The notes beneath the pieces were generated by a model. That model did no database searches. It worked only from the letters and a program-made list of their open reading frames with translations, and had not been told where the DNA came from. A DNA stretch of 64,000 nucleotides, from assembly GCA_961205875.1 (NCBI GenBank), contig OY540811.1:18283248-18347247 (forward strand), given 5' to 3'. The stretch's first letter is position 1. Every line of letters begins with the position of its first letter. Source of the DNA: Sialis fuliginosa. Lineage: Eukaryota > Arthropoda > Insecta > Megaloptera > Sialidae. Below are positions 1 through 13,625 of the stretch, in pieces. The position numbers and the translations under genes are program-made.

Positions 1-1580
1 GTTACCCAGTACGATTTTGAAGTCAAAGAAAGAAAATAGTATTTCCTTAGTCTAGTAAAATATTTTAGTGTTTGATTTTGATATTCATTATATAATTCTT
101 AACACAAGGAAACAAATAAAATATTATTTATTATTATTAATAGCATTTGAAACAAACAATCATAAAGTAAAATTAATAAATTCTTCATATTGACATTACA
201 TGTTATAATAGTAAAAAAATCGTTTTACTATTCATCAAATCAAATATTCATTAAAAACTATGGGAGCTGTCACTAATACAATACTTTTCTCATAAACAAA
301 TTAGACTGTTTCATATGATTTATGGCAATAAATAACATTTATTACAATTTAAATTAAAGCTAATATATCAATGCAACATTTACACAGACTTCTGTTATTG
401 AACGTCCTTCATAAAAGTTATATCTACATATTTAGCAAAATACCTTATCAATAGATATCTAGGAATTTCATATAAAATTATTATATTTTGACCTTTTCTT
501 AAAGGAAATACCTAAGAAGGTTTCGATCAGCTTTTATAATTATAATTATTTTTACATATGTAAATGCTGCTAATATTAATAATTATTGACCTTTAAGATT
601 TCTTACGTAATGATGACTTTATTTGTTTATTATTTTTTTACAGTTATATGCTTTAGAAATGTCATTTTTATTTATTTATTTATTTATCATTTTTTAAATT
701 TTTTAATGTTATATATATTATTATGTTAAACAAACACATAAAAATAATATTTATATTAATACCTAAATATATAATTAATTGTATGTATTAGTACATTACC
801 AACAATACTTGAGCTTGTAAAAAACTATTTTGTACTTTATTTAATATATTTATTAAAAAGAAATAGTAGATACTATTATATAACATAAAAATGTACTAAC
901 TTAAGTACTTTTATATTAGACCAGTTATTTATCAGTTGTAAATATGTATGTACAAATGTAATTTAATTACATCTGAATTTTTGTATGAGAATTAAAGCTT
1001 ATTATTTTGTAAAAATATTAATAAACATTTACCCCTACATGCGTTTTATGTATCTACAGTATTATGTCTTAATTTTCCTGATACATAAAGACCGAATTTC
1101 AAATAATAGATCAAAAGTATTATGATAGTTATGACCTTAATAATAATAATCCTACAACCATTGGAATGTCAGTAACGATTTTAATAAGGATATCATTTCT
1201 ATTGAAAGACGTGCAAGTTTTTACTGATGGTTTTTGACGTTGGGTTATTTAGTGAATGCTAAATACATATTAAAATTGTGAAAATATAAATGTACAAGAT
1301 GTGACGATACAAAACATTTGCACAATAGAATACATTATTAAAATTTAAATGATTAGTTAACAACTTTTTTAATTTTAATGTCTATATACATTCATATTTC
1401 ACAAATGATTTTTCTTGTAAAGGAGTATCCATTATATACATACGTTAGGCTTTAGGGGAGAGGTGGGTCCATAAATACGAATCTTTAAGAGGGTGAAGAG
1501 AGTTATTTCGTTTTATTTATGTAAGTTTAATCTACCGGATTAACTATTAAATCGAAATTATTTTCATTTGTACAATTTAC
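1..1580. other. AT-rich non-coding DNA
   Basis: Long A/T runs and short ATTA/TTTA microrepeats. I see no open frame, RNA gene or transposon end that I can support. Confidence 0.5.
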
Positions 1581-1587
1581 CTATTCT

Positions 1588-1885
1588 TTAGGGTTCCGAA
1601 GAAACTCTAAAGTATTAATCTCACACGTCCGTCATTCCTTTTCAGTCAAAGCAAAATATCTCGTAAACTATGTACGCTAGAAACTTGAAATTTTTACTGA
1701 ATAACTAAAGTGATTTTTTTTGAAAAAATAATTATTTAGGGGGGAGGGGCTAAGCAAAAAATATATATTTTTTATATCAAGGTATGTTGCAAGTCAAAAT
1801 ATATAACCAAACTAGTGGAATTTGACTCTCTTTTTTATTTTTTTTTAATAAAAAATGGCGCCTACAAAGGGCTCCAAGTAATAAT
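1588..1885 (+). repeat. Dispersed repeat, GGGTTCCGAAG family, copy 1
   Basis: Starts TAGGGTTCCGAAGAAACTCT. Then come a CTTTTCAGTCAAAG block, ATATCTCGTAAACTAT, a GGGGGGAGGGG tract, TATAACCAAAC, and AAAAAATGGCGCC. The same blocks occur in the same order at 28086-28790 and, reversed, at about 51620-52203. A short start-only fragment is at about 27588-27620. The class of element is unknown to me. Confidence 0.75.
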
Positions 1886-2000
1886 TTATTTTGTCTTGGC
1901 CTTTATTTACATATAAAATTTATAAAAAAATTCAAATATAAAAATAATATTAAATAGTTACATTTTTTTATGCCTTTACTATTATTGAAGTATATTACAT

Positions 2001-2360
2001 CAGGGCTTCGAACCGGAACTGAACCGAAAACGGAAAACCGGAAAAACCGTTATTTTTTGCCGGAATGAAAACCGGAATAGAACCGAAATAAAAATATCGG
2101 TTTTTACGGTTCAGTACATGTTTAAAATACGTGCGTTAACATGATCTTATTTCCCACTTCAATTGTCGTTCGGACTATCATACAAGTACCATAAAATATT
2201 CAAAATTATGGCAGAAAATTTTTGTTTAATACAAATAATTTTTTTTTAAATGAATCACTCGTAGCTGAACCGAAAACCGAAAAAACCGTTATTTTATATA
2301 TATTTTTTTACTTGAACCGGAACGAAAACCGAAACAAAAAAATAACGGTTCGAAGCCCTG
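2001..2360. mobile_element. Short hAT-type MITE, CAGGGCTTCGAACCGG ends
   Basis: A 360-bp element starting CAGGGCTTCGAACCGG and ending with the reverse complement GGTTCGAAGCCCTG. The flanks are TATTACAT (left) and TATTACTG (right), six of eight matching, as expected for a decayed 8-bp hAT target duplication. Both ends have internal runs of AACCGAAAACCG/AACCGGAA. An open frame beginning at 2222 straddles its right end and is not a gene. Confidence 0.72.
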
Positions 2361-3339
2361 TATTACTGCAATATACTTATAAGTTAATTAATCTACTTTT
2401 CTACTCTGTGCTAAGCGGGTTTTCCTTGGAAAACAAATTAGTCCTTAGGTTACAAAATGAAACCTTCGTAAGAAAAAGGAGGTTGGGGTCACCAAAAATC
2501 TTACGAGCACTTACTAGGGAGAGTGAAGTGGTTGAAAATTTCAAAAATCATCTTTACGGAATTAGTGGGTATTATTTAATAAATAAAAGTACACTTTTTT
2601 TTACTTACAATGTTATTATCTTTGGGTGTTGTTGTCACTTCAGAATGCAGATTTCGGACTGTGTTGTTATTTCTTACTGTAATAGAAAACAGAAAAATAA
2701 TATGTGTGCTTGAGTATAGACAATCATTATAATAATGACAATATTTTTTTTTCTTTTTCCACATTACACAGTACCTACAGAATAAGACAAAAAAAAATTA
2801 AATAATGTTCCTATTATCATTTATGTATTCACCTATTGAATAAATATTTATCTTAAAAGAAAATGTTCTAGAGTGTATTACATTACATTACAAAAGAAAA
2901 ACTTATTGATAAGTCAAAGTGAATGAAATTTTGGTAACTGCGTATTTGATTATTAAAGTCTTTTTTTATGAGAACGTAAAGATCTAAACTATTGAAAAAC
3001 TTTTGCATTTGTTAAATTGACTGATATAAATGTCGATTTATGCGATTGTTTGATTTGTGGAATAAGTTGTTATGTCTTCTTTCTTAATCTGGAATGGGGT
3101 AAATGTGAGGTAATAGAGTAATCTGGTTAAAAATGAAAACCCCTAAAAACCTGTTTAATGTAATCTAGAGGTAAAAAACAATGTAGAACATTTTTTCACA
3201 CTCCAAAAGTTTATCCCGACCCCAAAAAATCAAAGTCAAACTTTTTAAACGCTCCCAATTGCACGAAATGTTGCATGACGTCATAATCCAGTCTCGAAAT
3301 GTCAGTCAATACTTAAATATACAAGTGTCAACGATAAAC

Positions 3340-3453
3340 ATGGAAAACGCACAAAAAATAATAAGTTATAAGTATTGTTTCGTACCTTGTTGTAATAATT
3401 CAGCTCACAAAACTCATGGAAAAAGATTTATAAGTGTGCCACAAGGAAACTAA
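3340..3453 (+). pseudogene. THAP-type zinc-finger fragment
   Basis: The frame from the internal Met at 3340 reads M-E-N-A-Q-K, then K-Y-C-F-V-P-C-C-N-N-S, K-T-H-G-K-R-F-I-S-V-P. This fits the first zinc ligands (C-x3-C) and the F-I-x-V-P strand of a THAP domain, as found in P-element/THAP9-like transposases and their host relatives. The frame stops just after V-P-Q-G-N, where a THAP domain would continue for about 50 more residues to the C-x2-H ligands. It is therefore a broken or single-exon remnant. TGACGTCATAAT (about 3277) and ATTATGACGTCA (about 3654) flank it as an inverted pair. Confidence 0.55.
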
Positions 3454-3719
3454 GGAAAAAATTAAAAATAAGGTTATTCTATATACATAGTTGCAATAAG
3501 TACAATAATAATATACTTGGGTTATAACGGCTTTCTAAGGGCAACAATCCCAAATTTGAGGGTTTCGGCTCATTTATATTATGCTTCTAGTTTTTATAAC
3601 TCACCGTTGAAACTTTGTATACAAACAACATTGACAGCTGGACAAAACATGTATTATGACGTCACAAACGCTTCAACCATTAACGTCGCCTTTTAAATAT
3701 TTTTAACATTAAATAATTT

Positions 3720-6130
3720 AAAATTGAGTAATAAAAAAACAATTTGTTCAATGCCATTATTATTATTTTTTTAGCCTAATCATTGCAATTAAGTAATAAA
3801 AAAGGTATGTCAAAAATTTTCGGATTAGTCTCTATTTATAATAGTTTCCTTTGTCCGAAACTAATAAGATGAAAATTTGCAATTATTTTGTTTCATAATT
3901 TCGTAGAATATACTCTTTACAATTAAACTAAAAGTAACTAATTGGTCATCATTATTACAAAAATGAAAAATAAATAACATAAAAACGACCGTAATGACTC
4001 ACTTAATCCAACGTTGGGGTAAGTGAGATACCTGATATTTATTTTTTATAGTTTTATTTAAAGCGGATACCCTGAAGCAATGCGAAATTACATGATATTG
4101 TCATTAAAAAAACTCGTTCAAATATTTTAATTTTTGACCGTTACAATTTTTTTACTGTAACAAATTTAAAACCAAAGAAGGAAAGTTGAATATTTGTTTG
4201 CATAAAATTTTCTTTAGTTTACGAGGGTTTATATAAATAATTTGGCAACTGAGAACTCAACTATGAGCCTAGTCTCATTATTGCCAACATCACATTTGAT
4301 GACTTAGCCAAAATTATTTATTTTTTAATTTTTTTTGCAATTGTTTTGTTATAAATTATAAATATACATATATTTTTTAGTTTTTGTTTATTGTTTTTAT
4401 TTTTACTTTTCACGTTTCACTGTTATTGGTATTTATTTTCTTATATTCTAACATAAGTCGGGAACACAAAACGAGATTATGAAGTTGCCACTGAGTTGCT
4501 CCGGGCAGGTTAATCAATCTGAATTAACTTGATATTAATTAATATAATATTGATCCAGATTATTAACTATAGTTTAATAAAATATATATAGTTATACATT
4601 GTTCACCAACGTCAGATACATATATTTATAAGCTTTTTTGAGTGAAATATGTTTGAGAGAAGAACTGTTTTATGATAAGAATTCAATCTTTCGTCGGAAA
4701 TAAAAAAAAATCTAGGTTAAATTATTTTTTTTTTATATTTCCAACTTATTGAGTTTAATAAGTTTTAGTTTTACAAACTGAGACCACTGTTGGTCTATGA
4801 TTTAGCATTCTGAGGACGGGAAGAAACTGGGTAAAGAAATTCAATCGGTTTATGCATTAGAGAGCTTTAGGTTTACATTTTTTTTTCTGGAGAGGGTCGA
4901 AATTACGTTTGGCTATCAAAATTGACTGCACATTTTAAAAATTATCTCAATCGAGTAATTCTGAGAGAATTTCAATATGGCCGATCCAAGATGGCATCCA
5001 AATTTCCAAATCTAATATACCCTACAAGCATCTCAAAGAAGTCTACTTTTAGATAAAAAAAATGCACCTAAATCATTTAATGCAAGCTGTCCGCGAGGAT
5101 AGTTAAAATAATAATAATAATAATAATTTTATAATAATAAACCTGCATTGAAATTAGCACGACTAAAAAAAAGGCTTCAACTTTTCTTCCTAATTTAATT
5201 TTAATTATTCACTAAAATTAAGAATTGATGCGACAAAAAAAAGGTCTTCAGTTTTATATTCTGACCCGCGGTCCTTAGTAAATTGCTAAATATGCTATGC
5301 GGCCTAGATGATGCAAAAGGTTAGACACCTATGATTTAAAGCATTAAAAGGCTACCTACATATGTGCAAACGCATGGACAAGCAAATGTACCTACGTTCA
5401 AAAACATAACAACCTTTTGGACGAGAATTAAAAATATATGACCCACTTTTTGAATTAATGAACTAAATATATAGTACATAGTAAATAACAATATTGCATT
5501 AAATATTAGAAGGTTATAAATTATAATAGAGTCATTATAGATTCGCATTATTTGTTTTGAAAACCAGTTTCACAAACTTGAACTGAATTGTAGTATGGGT
5601 CCCTTTTTATCTACTTGTCGCATTGCAAATATAAAAAAATACAATTTACTGGTTTATGGTTTCAGTCCTTGAATTAAAAATATTAATTTAATTTTTCGAC
5701 CTATTAACCCTATTAATTATAATTGTTTAATAAAAATATTTTGTACTACTTAACATATAAAAACGATGGTGCGTAAGTATGTATATTTGTACATATGTGT
5801 TCTCATAAGAAGCCATTTTCACATTATATGTTTGTTTTGTGCTCCGATAAGTTTATAGATTGGTAGATGGCGTTGGGGTCGAGGATGTGTACTTATGGTC
5901 CGATTTGACTTATATTCATAATATATGTTAGTTACGTGGAAACAAATATTTTTAGAAAAAATGGACCCGGTAAGTGCCGCTTAATTTCCGTGCTAGTATT
6001 TTATATAATAATAAAGTTAATACGATATATTGTAAAATCAACGTTTATTACTTTCTATTCATCTTGTATACAAGTACTTTACACATTTTTTTTGTATAAT
6101 ATAAATATAAGCGAAGCAGCATAATACATA
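3720..6130. other. AT-rich non-coding DNA with scattered repeat debris
   Basis: No gene seen. At 5160-5280 there are two copies of a (C)GAC-poly(A)-GGYTTCA unit, also found inside the MITE at 39305-39679, next to GACCCGCGGTCC/GCGGCC hAT-like debris. A TAA microsatellite is near 5106-5130. Confidence 0.45.
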
Positions 6131-7698
6131 TACAGGGTAGTTCAATAGTGTGTCCGGCTTTCCTAGCGCACTTCCCGTAGGAGATAGAAAAAAAAGTTTG
6201 GTACATAATATTATTGGTTTGAAAAGATCAACGTCGTAAAATTATTTTTAACAATACAGAGTGTCCCATTTTTGCGGTATAACAAAAACAAAGATTTTTT
6301 TAAATGGAATACCCTGTAACGTTTTATGTCTTCCGATGTCATTTTTTAACCTCTACATAAACGTCTGTTCATTTTTTAATTTAATGACAGTGTTGCCAAA
6401 TTAGAATTTTTTTTCCGAAAAATAACCCATATTCAGGCTCAACTATAAAAAATCGTAGCGACCTCGTTTTTTTTGAAGTGATGAATTTTTTTAACAATAA
6501 TGTTAGTCCAGGTAAAGAGTAACATTTTGATAATAAACAATTTTAATTTAGTTCTACAGGGTGTTAATAAAAAAACTCCAAAGTTTGCAATCTTCAAAAT
6601 GATAAAACTCATTTTTTTCAAATGTGACTACCCTTTTTTTATTTCACTATTCGATGGGTTTTTTTCTCCTTTTCAATTTGTATAGGAGATATCTTATGTC
6701 TAAACCCCATATTTTCTGAGATATTCAATAATTTTCACAAAAGTAACCATTTCACCACGTTTTTATACACCGAAGTAGGCTGTGCTGATGCAAAACAAAT
6801 GCCAAAATGTAAATACTTAAGTATCAATGTAACATTTGATTAAATTTTATAATTAAAACGGATAATACTTATGTAATAAAATTATTTATTTTATTCAAAA
6901 AACTATGATAAGTAACAAAATTGAAAATACATATAAAAGATAAAAGACTACAATAAATGTTCGAAATGTCTTCCATTTTCATCCAGGCACAAATCAATTT
7001 ACCGGCATTTGTTTTGTAATTGTTTCGTATTTATTTTGCATCAGCACAGCCTACTTCGGTGTATAAAAACGTGGTGAAATGGTTACTTTTGTGAAAATTA
7101 TTGAATATCTCAGAAAATATGGGGTTTAGACATAAGATATCCCCTATACAAATTGAAAAGGAGAAAAAAACCCATCGAATAGTGAAATAAAAAAAGGGTA
7201 GTCACATTTGAAAAAAATGAGTTTTATCATTTTGAAGATTGCAAACTTTGGAATTTTTTTATTAACACCCTGTAGAACTAAATTAAAATTGTTTATTATC
7301 AAAATGTTACTCTTTACCTGGACTAACATTATTGTTAAAAAAATTCATCACTTCAAAAAAAACGAGGTCGCTACGATTTTTTATAGTTGAGCCTGAATAT
7401 GGGTTATTTTTCGGAAATAAAATTCTAATTTGGCAACACTGTCATTAAATTAAAAAATGAACAGACGTTTATGTAGAGGTTAAAAAATGACATCGGAAGA
7501 CATAAAACGTTACAGGGTATTCCATTTTAAAAATCTTTGTTTTTGTTATACCGCAAAAATGGGACACCCTGTATTGTTAAAAATAATTTTACGACGTTGA
7601 TCTTTTCAAACCAATAATATTATGTACCAAACTTTTTTTTTCTATCTCCTACGGGAAGTGCGCTAGGAAAGCCGGACGCACTATTGAACTACCCTGTA
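6131..7698. mobile_element. Fold-back (palindromic) element, copy A
   Basis: Two inverted arms of equal length (6131-6795 and 7034-7698, 665 bp each) flank a 238-bp loop. The outer ends read TACAGGGTAGTTCAATAG and CTATTGAACTACCCTGTA, with TA at both borders, consistent with Tc1/mariner target choice. The arms have internal TACAGGGTGTTAATAAAA and TACAGAGTGTCCCATTTTTG blocks, suggesting nested or duplicated ends. The mirror-image 60-61-codon open frames in the two arms are a by-product of the palindrome. The same element is at 20094-21659. Confidence 0.9.
6948..6989 (-). pseudogene. Transposase C-terminus relic in loop of copy A
   Basis: Read on the minus strand: C-L-D-E-N-G-R-H-F-E-H-L-L and stop. 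N-G-x-H-F-E-H-L before a stop is the usual tail of many insect Tc1/mariner-like transposases (recalled family knowledge). It is preceded by I-D-L, and an in-frame stop lies just before that. Only this tail survives. Confidence 0.6.
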
Positions 7699-9410
7699 TA
7701 AAGGTACTACATATATATATGTTACATAACAATATTGATTAATAAATACCGAAACAACAGAAAATAAATGTGTATGTCAGAAAATACAGGAATAAAGTTT
7801 CCATGAAGTTGAAGTACATTTTGTGTTCAGTTTATCTTTAGTGAAGTTTGATAAAATATATTATCTCTTTTTCATCCTAATTTCAACTTATACGGTCCAC
7901 AAATAATCCGAGAAAGCAATGACCTTCCGTGTGTTGTGCGCGCGTGTGTGTGTGTGTGTGATGTGTGAGTGTGTGCGTGTGTGAAATCCATTGGCGGTAG
8001 CAGCGTGTTAAAAGTGAAAATATGTATATGTATGAAAACTTTTGATACTTGATATTTATGATTGTAAATTCACTTTTCCACTTTGAACTTTAAACTTTAA
8101 GAATTTAGTTTCAATTTTTATTTTCTCAGTGCAAGTGGTGCTAACTCAACGAACTTATCAGGGTAATTAGTTAGTCAATTCTCTTTTTGATAATTAATAA
8201 CAGCTGTTTTTGGTCTGGTGCCATAATGGTCGTAATTTTTCACTTTTTCTTCGACTCCAATAAAGAAAATTCCACGCTATTTCAAACAACTGTAAAAATT
8301 TTGTGTTTAATTATAAAAAAATAGTGCAAATATGTTCAGAAAAAATGTATGGTAGTCAGTGTAAAGGTTGGGAGTTATGACTGGAATTCGCATAGGGGAG
8401 GCGTGCTTTATTTTATTTATTAATTTTCTGCTAGTGTTTGAAAATTAAAATACATATATTATTTATTAGTCCATTTCATATTTATTTTTTCAAAACAAGT
8501 ACTAAACAAAAAAGCAGTATATTTTGGTTAATTTATTATTTTAAGTTCCTAGCTGCCCTATTATTACGTTAAAAATATAAAAAAATGAATAATATAAAAT
8601 CCTATTTTGGCGTCTCAAATGAAATAGCAACAACTACCCATATAATTTATATTTATCTTCACAGTATAAAAAACAACCCCAAAAATATATATTTTTTTCA
8701 AATAAAATATCAATAATTTTAAAACATAAAATAATAACTGGATAGATGAAATATGAAATTACAGTTATTACTCTGGGGTGTATTTTAGCAAGCAAACTTT
8801 GAAATTTGATGTTTAAAAACGTTATGAAAACTATAAATTTTTGCAAAATATTTTGGTTTGACAAAATATTATAAAATAACATTTCTTCTATCTCTTGAGT
8901 CGTTAGACTCATTCAGACAGATTTTATATGGTTTGTGATTTATTTGTTATTTTTGTTTAAGTTTATCTTCTAATTTATTTTATTTAGATGTTAATTATGT
9001 TGAATTGGTTTATTTTTGGTTTCATTTATATTTATTACGTTATTTACAAATATGTGTGTTTTAAAAAAATCTATTAATTTTTATTTTATTTCTTGTTGTT
9101 AATTCCTTTTCTCCCTTCTTTCTCTTCTAACAAACAAACATGGACATATTGACGGACTAGGATCAGCTTTGGGCAAATCAAAGTAACATTTTATTTCTTT
9201 TCCAATCATTAACAACAGAATTTTATCATGAAAATAAAATTTTCGCGCATTTACTAAATCAATTCCAATTTTGACCACAAATTTTTTTCTGGAAAAAGTG
9301 TTTGTGTTTTGATGACATAGTAATTCCAAAGTTTCATTTACAGAAAAAGCTTTTAAAGTTAAACACAATATTTTTCAGCTGTTTTAATTAGCGTGCAATT
9401 ATACATATCG
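7699..9410. other. AT-rich non-coding DNA with GT microsatellite
   Basis: A GT/GC-rich simple repeat occupies about 7930-7983. I see no gene. The open frames on the minus strand at 8634-8912 and 9099-9368 have no recognisable domain and A+T-driven composition. Confidence 0.45.
7930..7983. repeat. GT/GC simple repeat
   Basis: GTGTTGTGCGCGCGTGTGTG followed by further GT units with interruptions. A microsatellite. Confidence 0.8.
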
Positions 9411-10211
9411 GAATTGGGTGAACTAAAAATTTGGAATATTGTTCATATTTTCTAAAATATTCATTATTTAAAAAATGTTTTAGTAAAAGTTATTAAAGAA
9501 ATTATTTCCTATGCTAATCTTAAAAAAATGGTGCAGTCATCAGTCACGTTACTATGGCATCCAACTTTATTTTTTTAAATGACAACATATCTTTTTTATT
9601 GATTCTATGAATAGATCTTGATTTTTTGTATACGACTCTGTAAAATTTTAATAATATTGCATACGAAAAAATTTGAGAAAAATTAACTTTTATAATCCAG
9701 ATCACATTAACTACAACATAACCAAGTTAGCCTTGAAAAATGACTGAAACTTGTAATACATAAAAAAAATCTCAAATGTTCAAAATGATGTCCATTGTTG
9801 TACAAACACATTTGTATTCTTTTTTAAAAAGAAACTCTTACATTTTGTAAAAATTACCATTGTTTGCAAGTTTCAGTCATTTTTCAAGGCTTATTTGGTT
9901 ATGTTACAGTTAATGTGATCTGCGATTATAAAAGTTATTTTTCTCACCATTTTTCGTATGCAATATTATTAATGTTTTATGCAAAAAATTAAGATCTATT
10001 CATAGAATCAATAAACATGATATATTGTCATTTAAAGAATAGAGTTGGATGCCATAGTAACGTAACTGATAACACAATTTTTTTAAGATCAGCAGGAATT
10101 ATTTCCTATGTAATGGAAATAATTTCTTTAAAAACTTTTACTAAAACATTTTTTTAAATAAATAAAATATTTTAAATATGAATAATATTCCATTTTTTTT
10201 CTCACCCTGTA
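9411..10211. mobile_element. Fold-back element with TACAGGGTGA end
   Basis: Arms run from about 9411 to 9755 and from 9868 to 10211. For example, GTTACTATGGCATCCAACT (left) pairs with AGTTGGATGCCATAGTAAC (right), and TTTCAGTCATTTTTCAAGGC with its complement. The right end reads CTCACCCTGTA; the left end has decayed to GGGTGAAC. The loop of about 110 bp holds a transposase tail relic. Confidence 0.85.
9770..9808 (-). pseudogene. Transposase tail relic in loop of 9411-10211 element
   Basis: Minus-strand reading C-L-Y-N-N-G-H-H-F-E-H-L-R. It shares N-G-x-H-F-E-H-L with the relics at 6948-6989 and 20803-20844, although the surrounding elements are otherwise unlike. The stop after L is lost here, and the frame runs on into the arm. 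Confidence 0.55.
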
Positions 10212-13200
10212 TCGATTGTAGGAACAACGATGATAACGTGGACACTATAATATTACTTTTTATTTTGTCTATCACTATTCTCTAATCATATTCTCCATTT
10301 TATCCAATTTGGTACGCCATTGTTCGTATATGTGTTTGTTTGTATGTGTGTAATTCCACTGAAGTATATGGTAGCACGTGTATAACTCTTTCAAGTCCTT
10401 CTTAATCCATTAAATTAGGACAGGAACGTACCAGAGAAAATAAATGGGATTATAATAACATCACCGTTAGAGGTAAAATTTGAATATTTGCGGTTGGATT
10501 ATTGACGATGCACTTTAAAATAAGAGTTTAAGCTGTAGACAAAAATAAAGATAGCTATGAATCCATACATTCTTTTTATATTTGTTTTATTTAAACAGGT
10601 TTCTTGTTTGTAAAAAGTCTAATTTATACGTGGAATAAGGAGTCAGATCGAAGTAAAACTTTTCTTGGTTTTATACCGACACCGAGATTTTTACGTTTTA
10701 TTTAAGAGACGAGACTGAGATGCTATCAACTTTATTTATCTTGTAAAAAATGAATTAGATTCTTCTTGGTTTCATTTTGAAATTAGTTACCTATTTGAGA
10801 CGAGACTAATATGAGACCAGTTAAAATTTTAATGAGATATAAATCCTATAAAATTGTGAATTATAAAAACCTAGTCTCTCCTCATTTTGTGTGAAACCTT
10901 AATGTGCATACTTTTATTTAAAAATTGTGCAAATAATAATTCCCATTAATGCATTAAATATTTATACAGATCAATAATTTATAAAATATTCTTTGAGATA
11001 ATTTCACATAAAAAGATTTTAATTAAACTTTTTTTATTTACATAAAAAATCACTCCCGTAAAGATGAAAATAAACAATCCGTTTAAAAACGGTGAGATAA
11101 AATTCAGTAAATGACAAGAAGGGGAGAAGAAATGCTTACTTTAAGCACACAGAATTTTATCTAACCTCTTTTGATAATTGAGTTAATTAAAAGTATTATA
11201 AAACAATTGTATAACAATAGATATATATACTATTTACATGTTCCTTACTTTAACCTTTTTTGATCTTTCAAAGAGTATTTAACTATAATTATACTGTTTT
11301 AATAAAATATGTATACTCTTAAAGATATGGAATGTTTCTATAAATAATTTTTCTTTCATATTTAAAACAAGATTAACACTTCCCCCATTTTGAAAATTAA
11401 TAAAAAAAAATTATCCTAAGTATAGGTATTATATAATTATTACACTTACAAGAGAAGTTATAATATTATAAATCTTCTTAACTGAAATTGTCGATAAAAT
11501 ACAAATTAAAAAACTTTGTGAACTAATGCAATAAAGTTAATGTGTCACAAGACAAATATATACAATATACATATATATGTACCGGTTATTCCATAATATT
11601 AACAAAATTAATCTATAAAAAGCCACGAGAAAAAGTTTTAAAGTATGTCAGAATAAAGTACCATACAGTTTCATCTGTTACTGTAAAACTGTCTGGTAGA
11701 TGAAATATGACAGTCTATGAAGGAAATAAATAGTCGCGAAAATAAAATAGTATCTTACCACGTAGTTTAAAAAGAAATTCTACGTTTTTATACATGATAT
11801 ACATATGTACGTGTGTATTCATATATGTATATGTATTATATTTGGTTATTTTTAAAACGACTTTTTTGTAACATTATTAAATAAATAATTTTATAAATAA
11901 ACCTATATATTTGTATTATAGAGTAACTAACTTTGTTATTTTATTGTATGTACTCGTATATCTCAATTTGTTTAATTGTATTGTTTCAATTGGTTTCTTT
12001 TATTGATTTAATTTTATTCATTTTTTTAAGAGCTAATGTAGTATGTTTAATGCCATTGACATTAAAATACTTTTTGTTGAAATAATTAATATTTTATTTT
12101 TAATTGAAGTTACGTTTCATAAATCTAAAACACAAGGCAATAAATATAATGTATGTTGCAGAATAAACATTTAATAATTTATTATCTTGCAGCCTCCAAT
12201 GCAGTGTGTTAAACTATAAATAAAATATGTAAAATTGGGAGATAGACAAAAGAAAAAAGGTAAACGAGGAAGGAGCGTGAAAGATGTATTATTTTTATAA
12301 ACCTTTTATATTAAATTCTAAAAGGCATTTTTGTTAAACCGTATAGACAGGCAGCTTAATATCAACTGACAAGTCTCTTTACCGTATTTATGTTTAAATG
12401 TTTGTACGTAGTCTCTGTTTATGAAACGAAATTGATAAAAAATTAATTCACTGCAAAACAAAAGGAATATCCCTTATAGCACAATTAAACATCGGTTGCA
12501 CGAATCGCATTGGTTGAAATAGCCAGTAATTAATATATAAACTGTTTTTCCTTTCAACCAGGGTTTTTCAAACAATTCTATTAACACAGACTGTTATTTA
12601 ATACCATACTATGTTATAATTTTAAGAATTCTTTATTATTATAAGATATTAGCACAATTATAAATATTTGTTGATATTTGATTATTGCCATTACTGAATC
12701 ATAATATGACAATCATAAAGATGACAATCGGCCAATGGATGTCAAAATGGTGGGCATTTAAACTGATTATTAGTGTAATCTATTTATTAATTATTATATT
12801 ATCATATCATTTGCTTTACATTGTTTACTAATTTTACGGATCTTTATTTTATAACTTTTGTGTACTTATCATTTTGTAATAATTAACAAGTGTCCATTAT
12901 TGTGTGTTCATTACTGGTTTTACTTTGTCCATTACTGGAGAAAAAACATAAACAAAATAAAAAATTTAATTTTAAACTTCCCGATTTAAAAAAATTCCGG
13001 ATAATTTTTCAAATAGTGTGAATTAGAAAAATAAATTAACCATTTATTTTTTTAAACTTGGCTGTAAAATCGATAGTATAAATATGTCGGTTAAGTTCTT
13101 CAGTCACAGAAATTCCTTTGTGGGTACCAAATGGCGACCGTTTAAAATCGAAGAAAAATTATACTTTCTCCGGTATTAATTATCAGATCCATGATATCAA

Positions 13201-13310
13201 ATACCTATGTTTTGAATTATTATTTTTCTTATAATATTTGGATATAAAGTACATATTTTTCTTCTTCATCCATTTTTGTCTGCTGGTTTGGCCTTTTCAG
13301 ACAGCTCTTT
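10212..13310. other. AT-rich non-coding DNA
   Basis: No gene seen. A GAGACGAGACT-containing degenerate repeat is at about 10700-10880, and a relative is at about 51050-51135. The rest is AT microrepeats. Confidence 0.45.
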
Positions 13311-13625
13311 CGTGGTTGATTTTTATTTGGAGTATGTGTTGTGCGTGTATTTGTGAGAGTATATGTGTGTTAGGGAGCACAGGAACACAATACGGAATGG
13401 GAAGTTGCTGATAGGCTAATCATAGCAGATTACAACAGGATGGCCGAAATTATAAGAATATGTAAGGAGTCACTTAGGTTGATCACATACATAGATCATA
13501 TATAGGATTTATATTTTTATTTTGGAATTTCGTAGAAATGTGATTATGTGAGAATGTTATGTATGTTTTGTTTTCCAATAATTCTTTTGTTGTTGGTATG
13601 GGTTTTCCTTGACATATTTAGGACA

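Noticed and set aside
2222..2713. The 163-codon open frame, the second longest in the window
   Set aside because: It begins inside the MITE at 2001-2360 and has no domain or splice support. The composition is A/T-driven.
6439..7390. Four nearly identical 60-61-codon open frames in the arms at 6439-6685 and 7144-7390, repeated at 20463-20648 and 21105-21290
   Set aside because: They are mirror products of the palindromic arms, with no domain, and arise twice per element because each arm is read on both strands.
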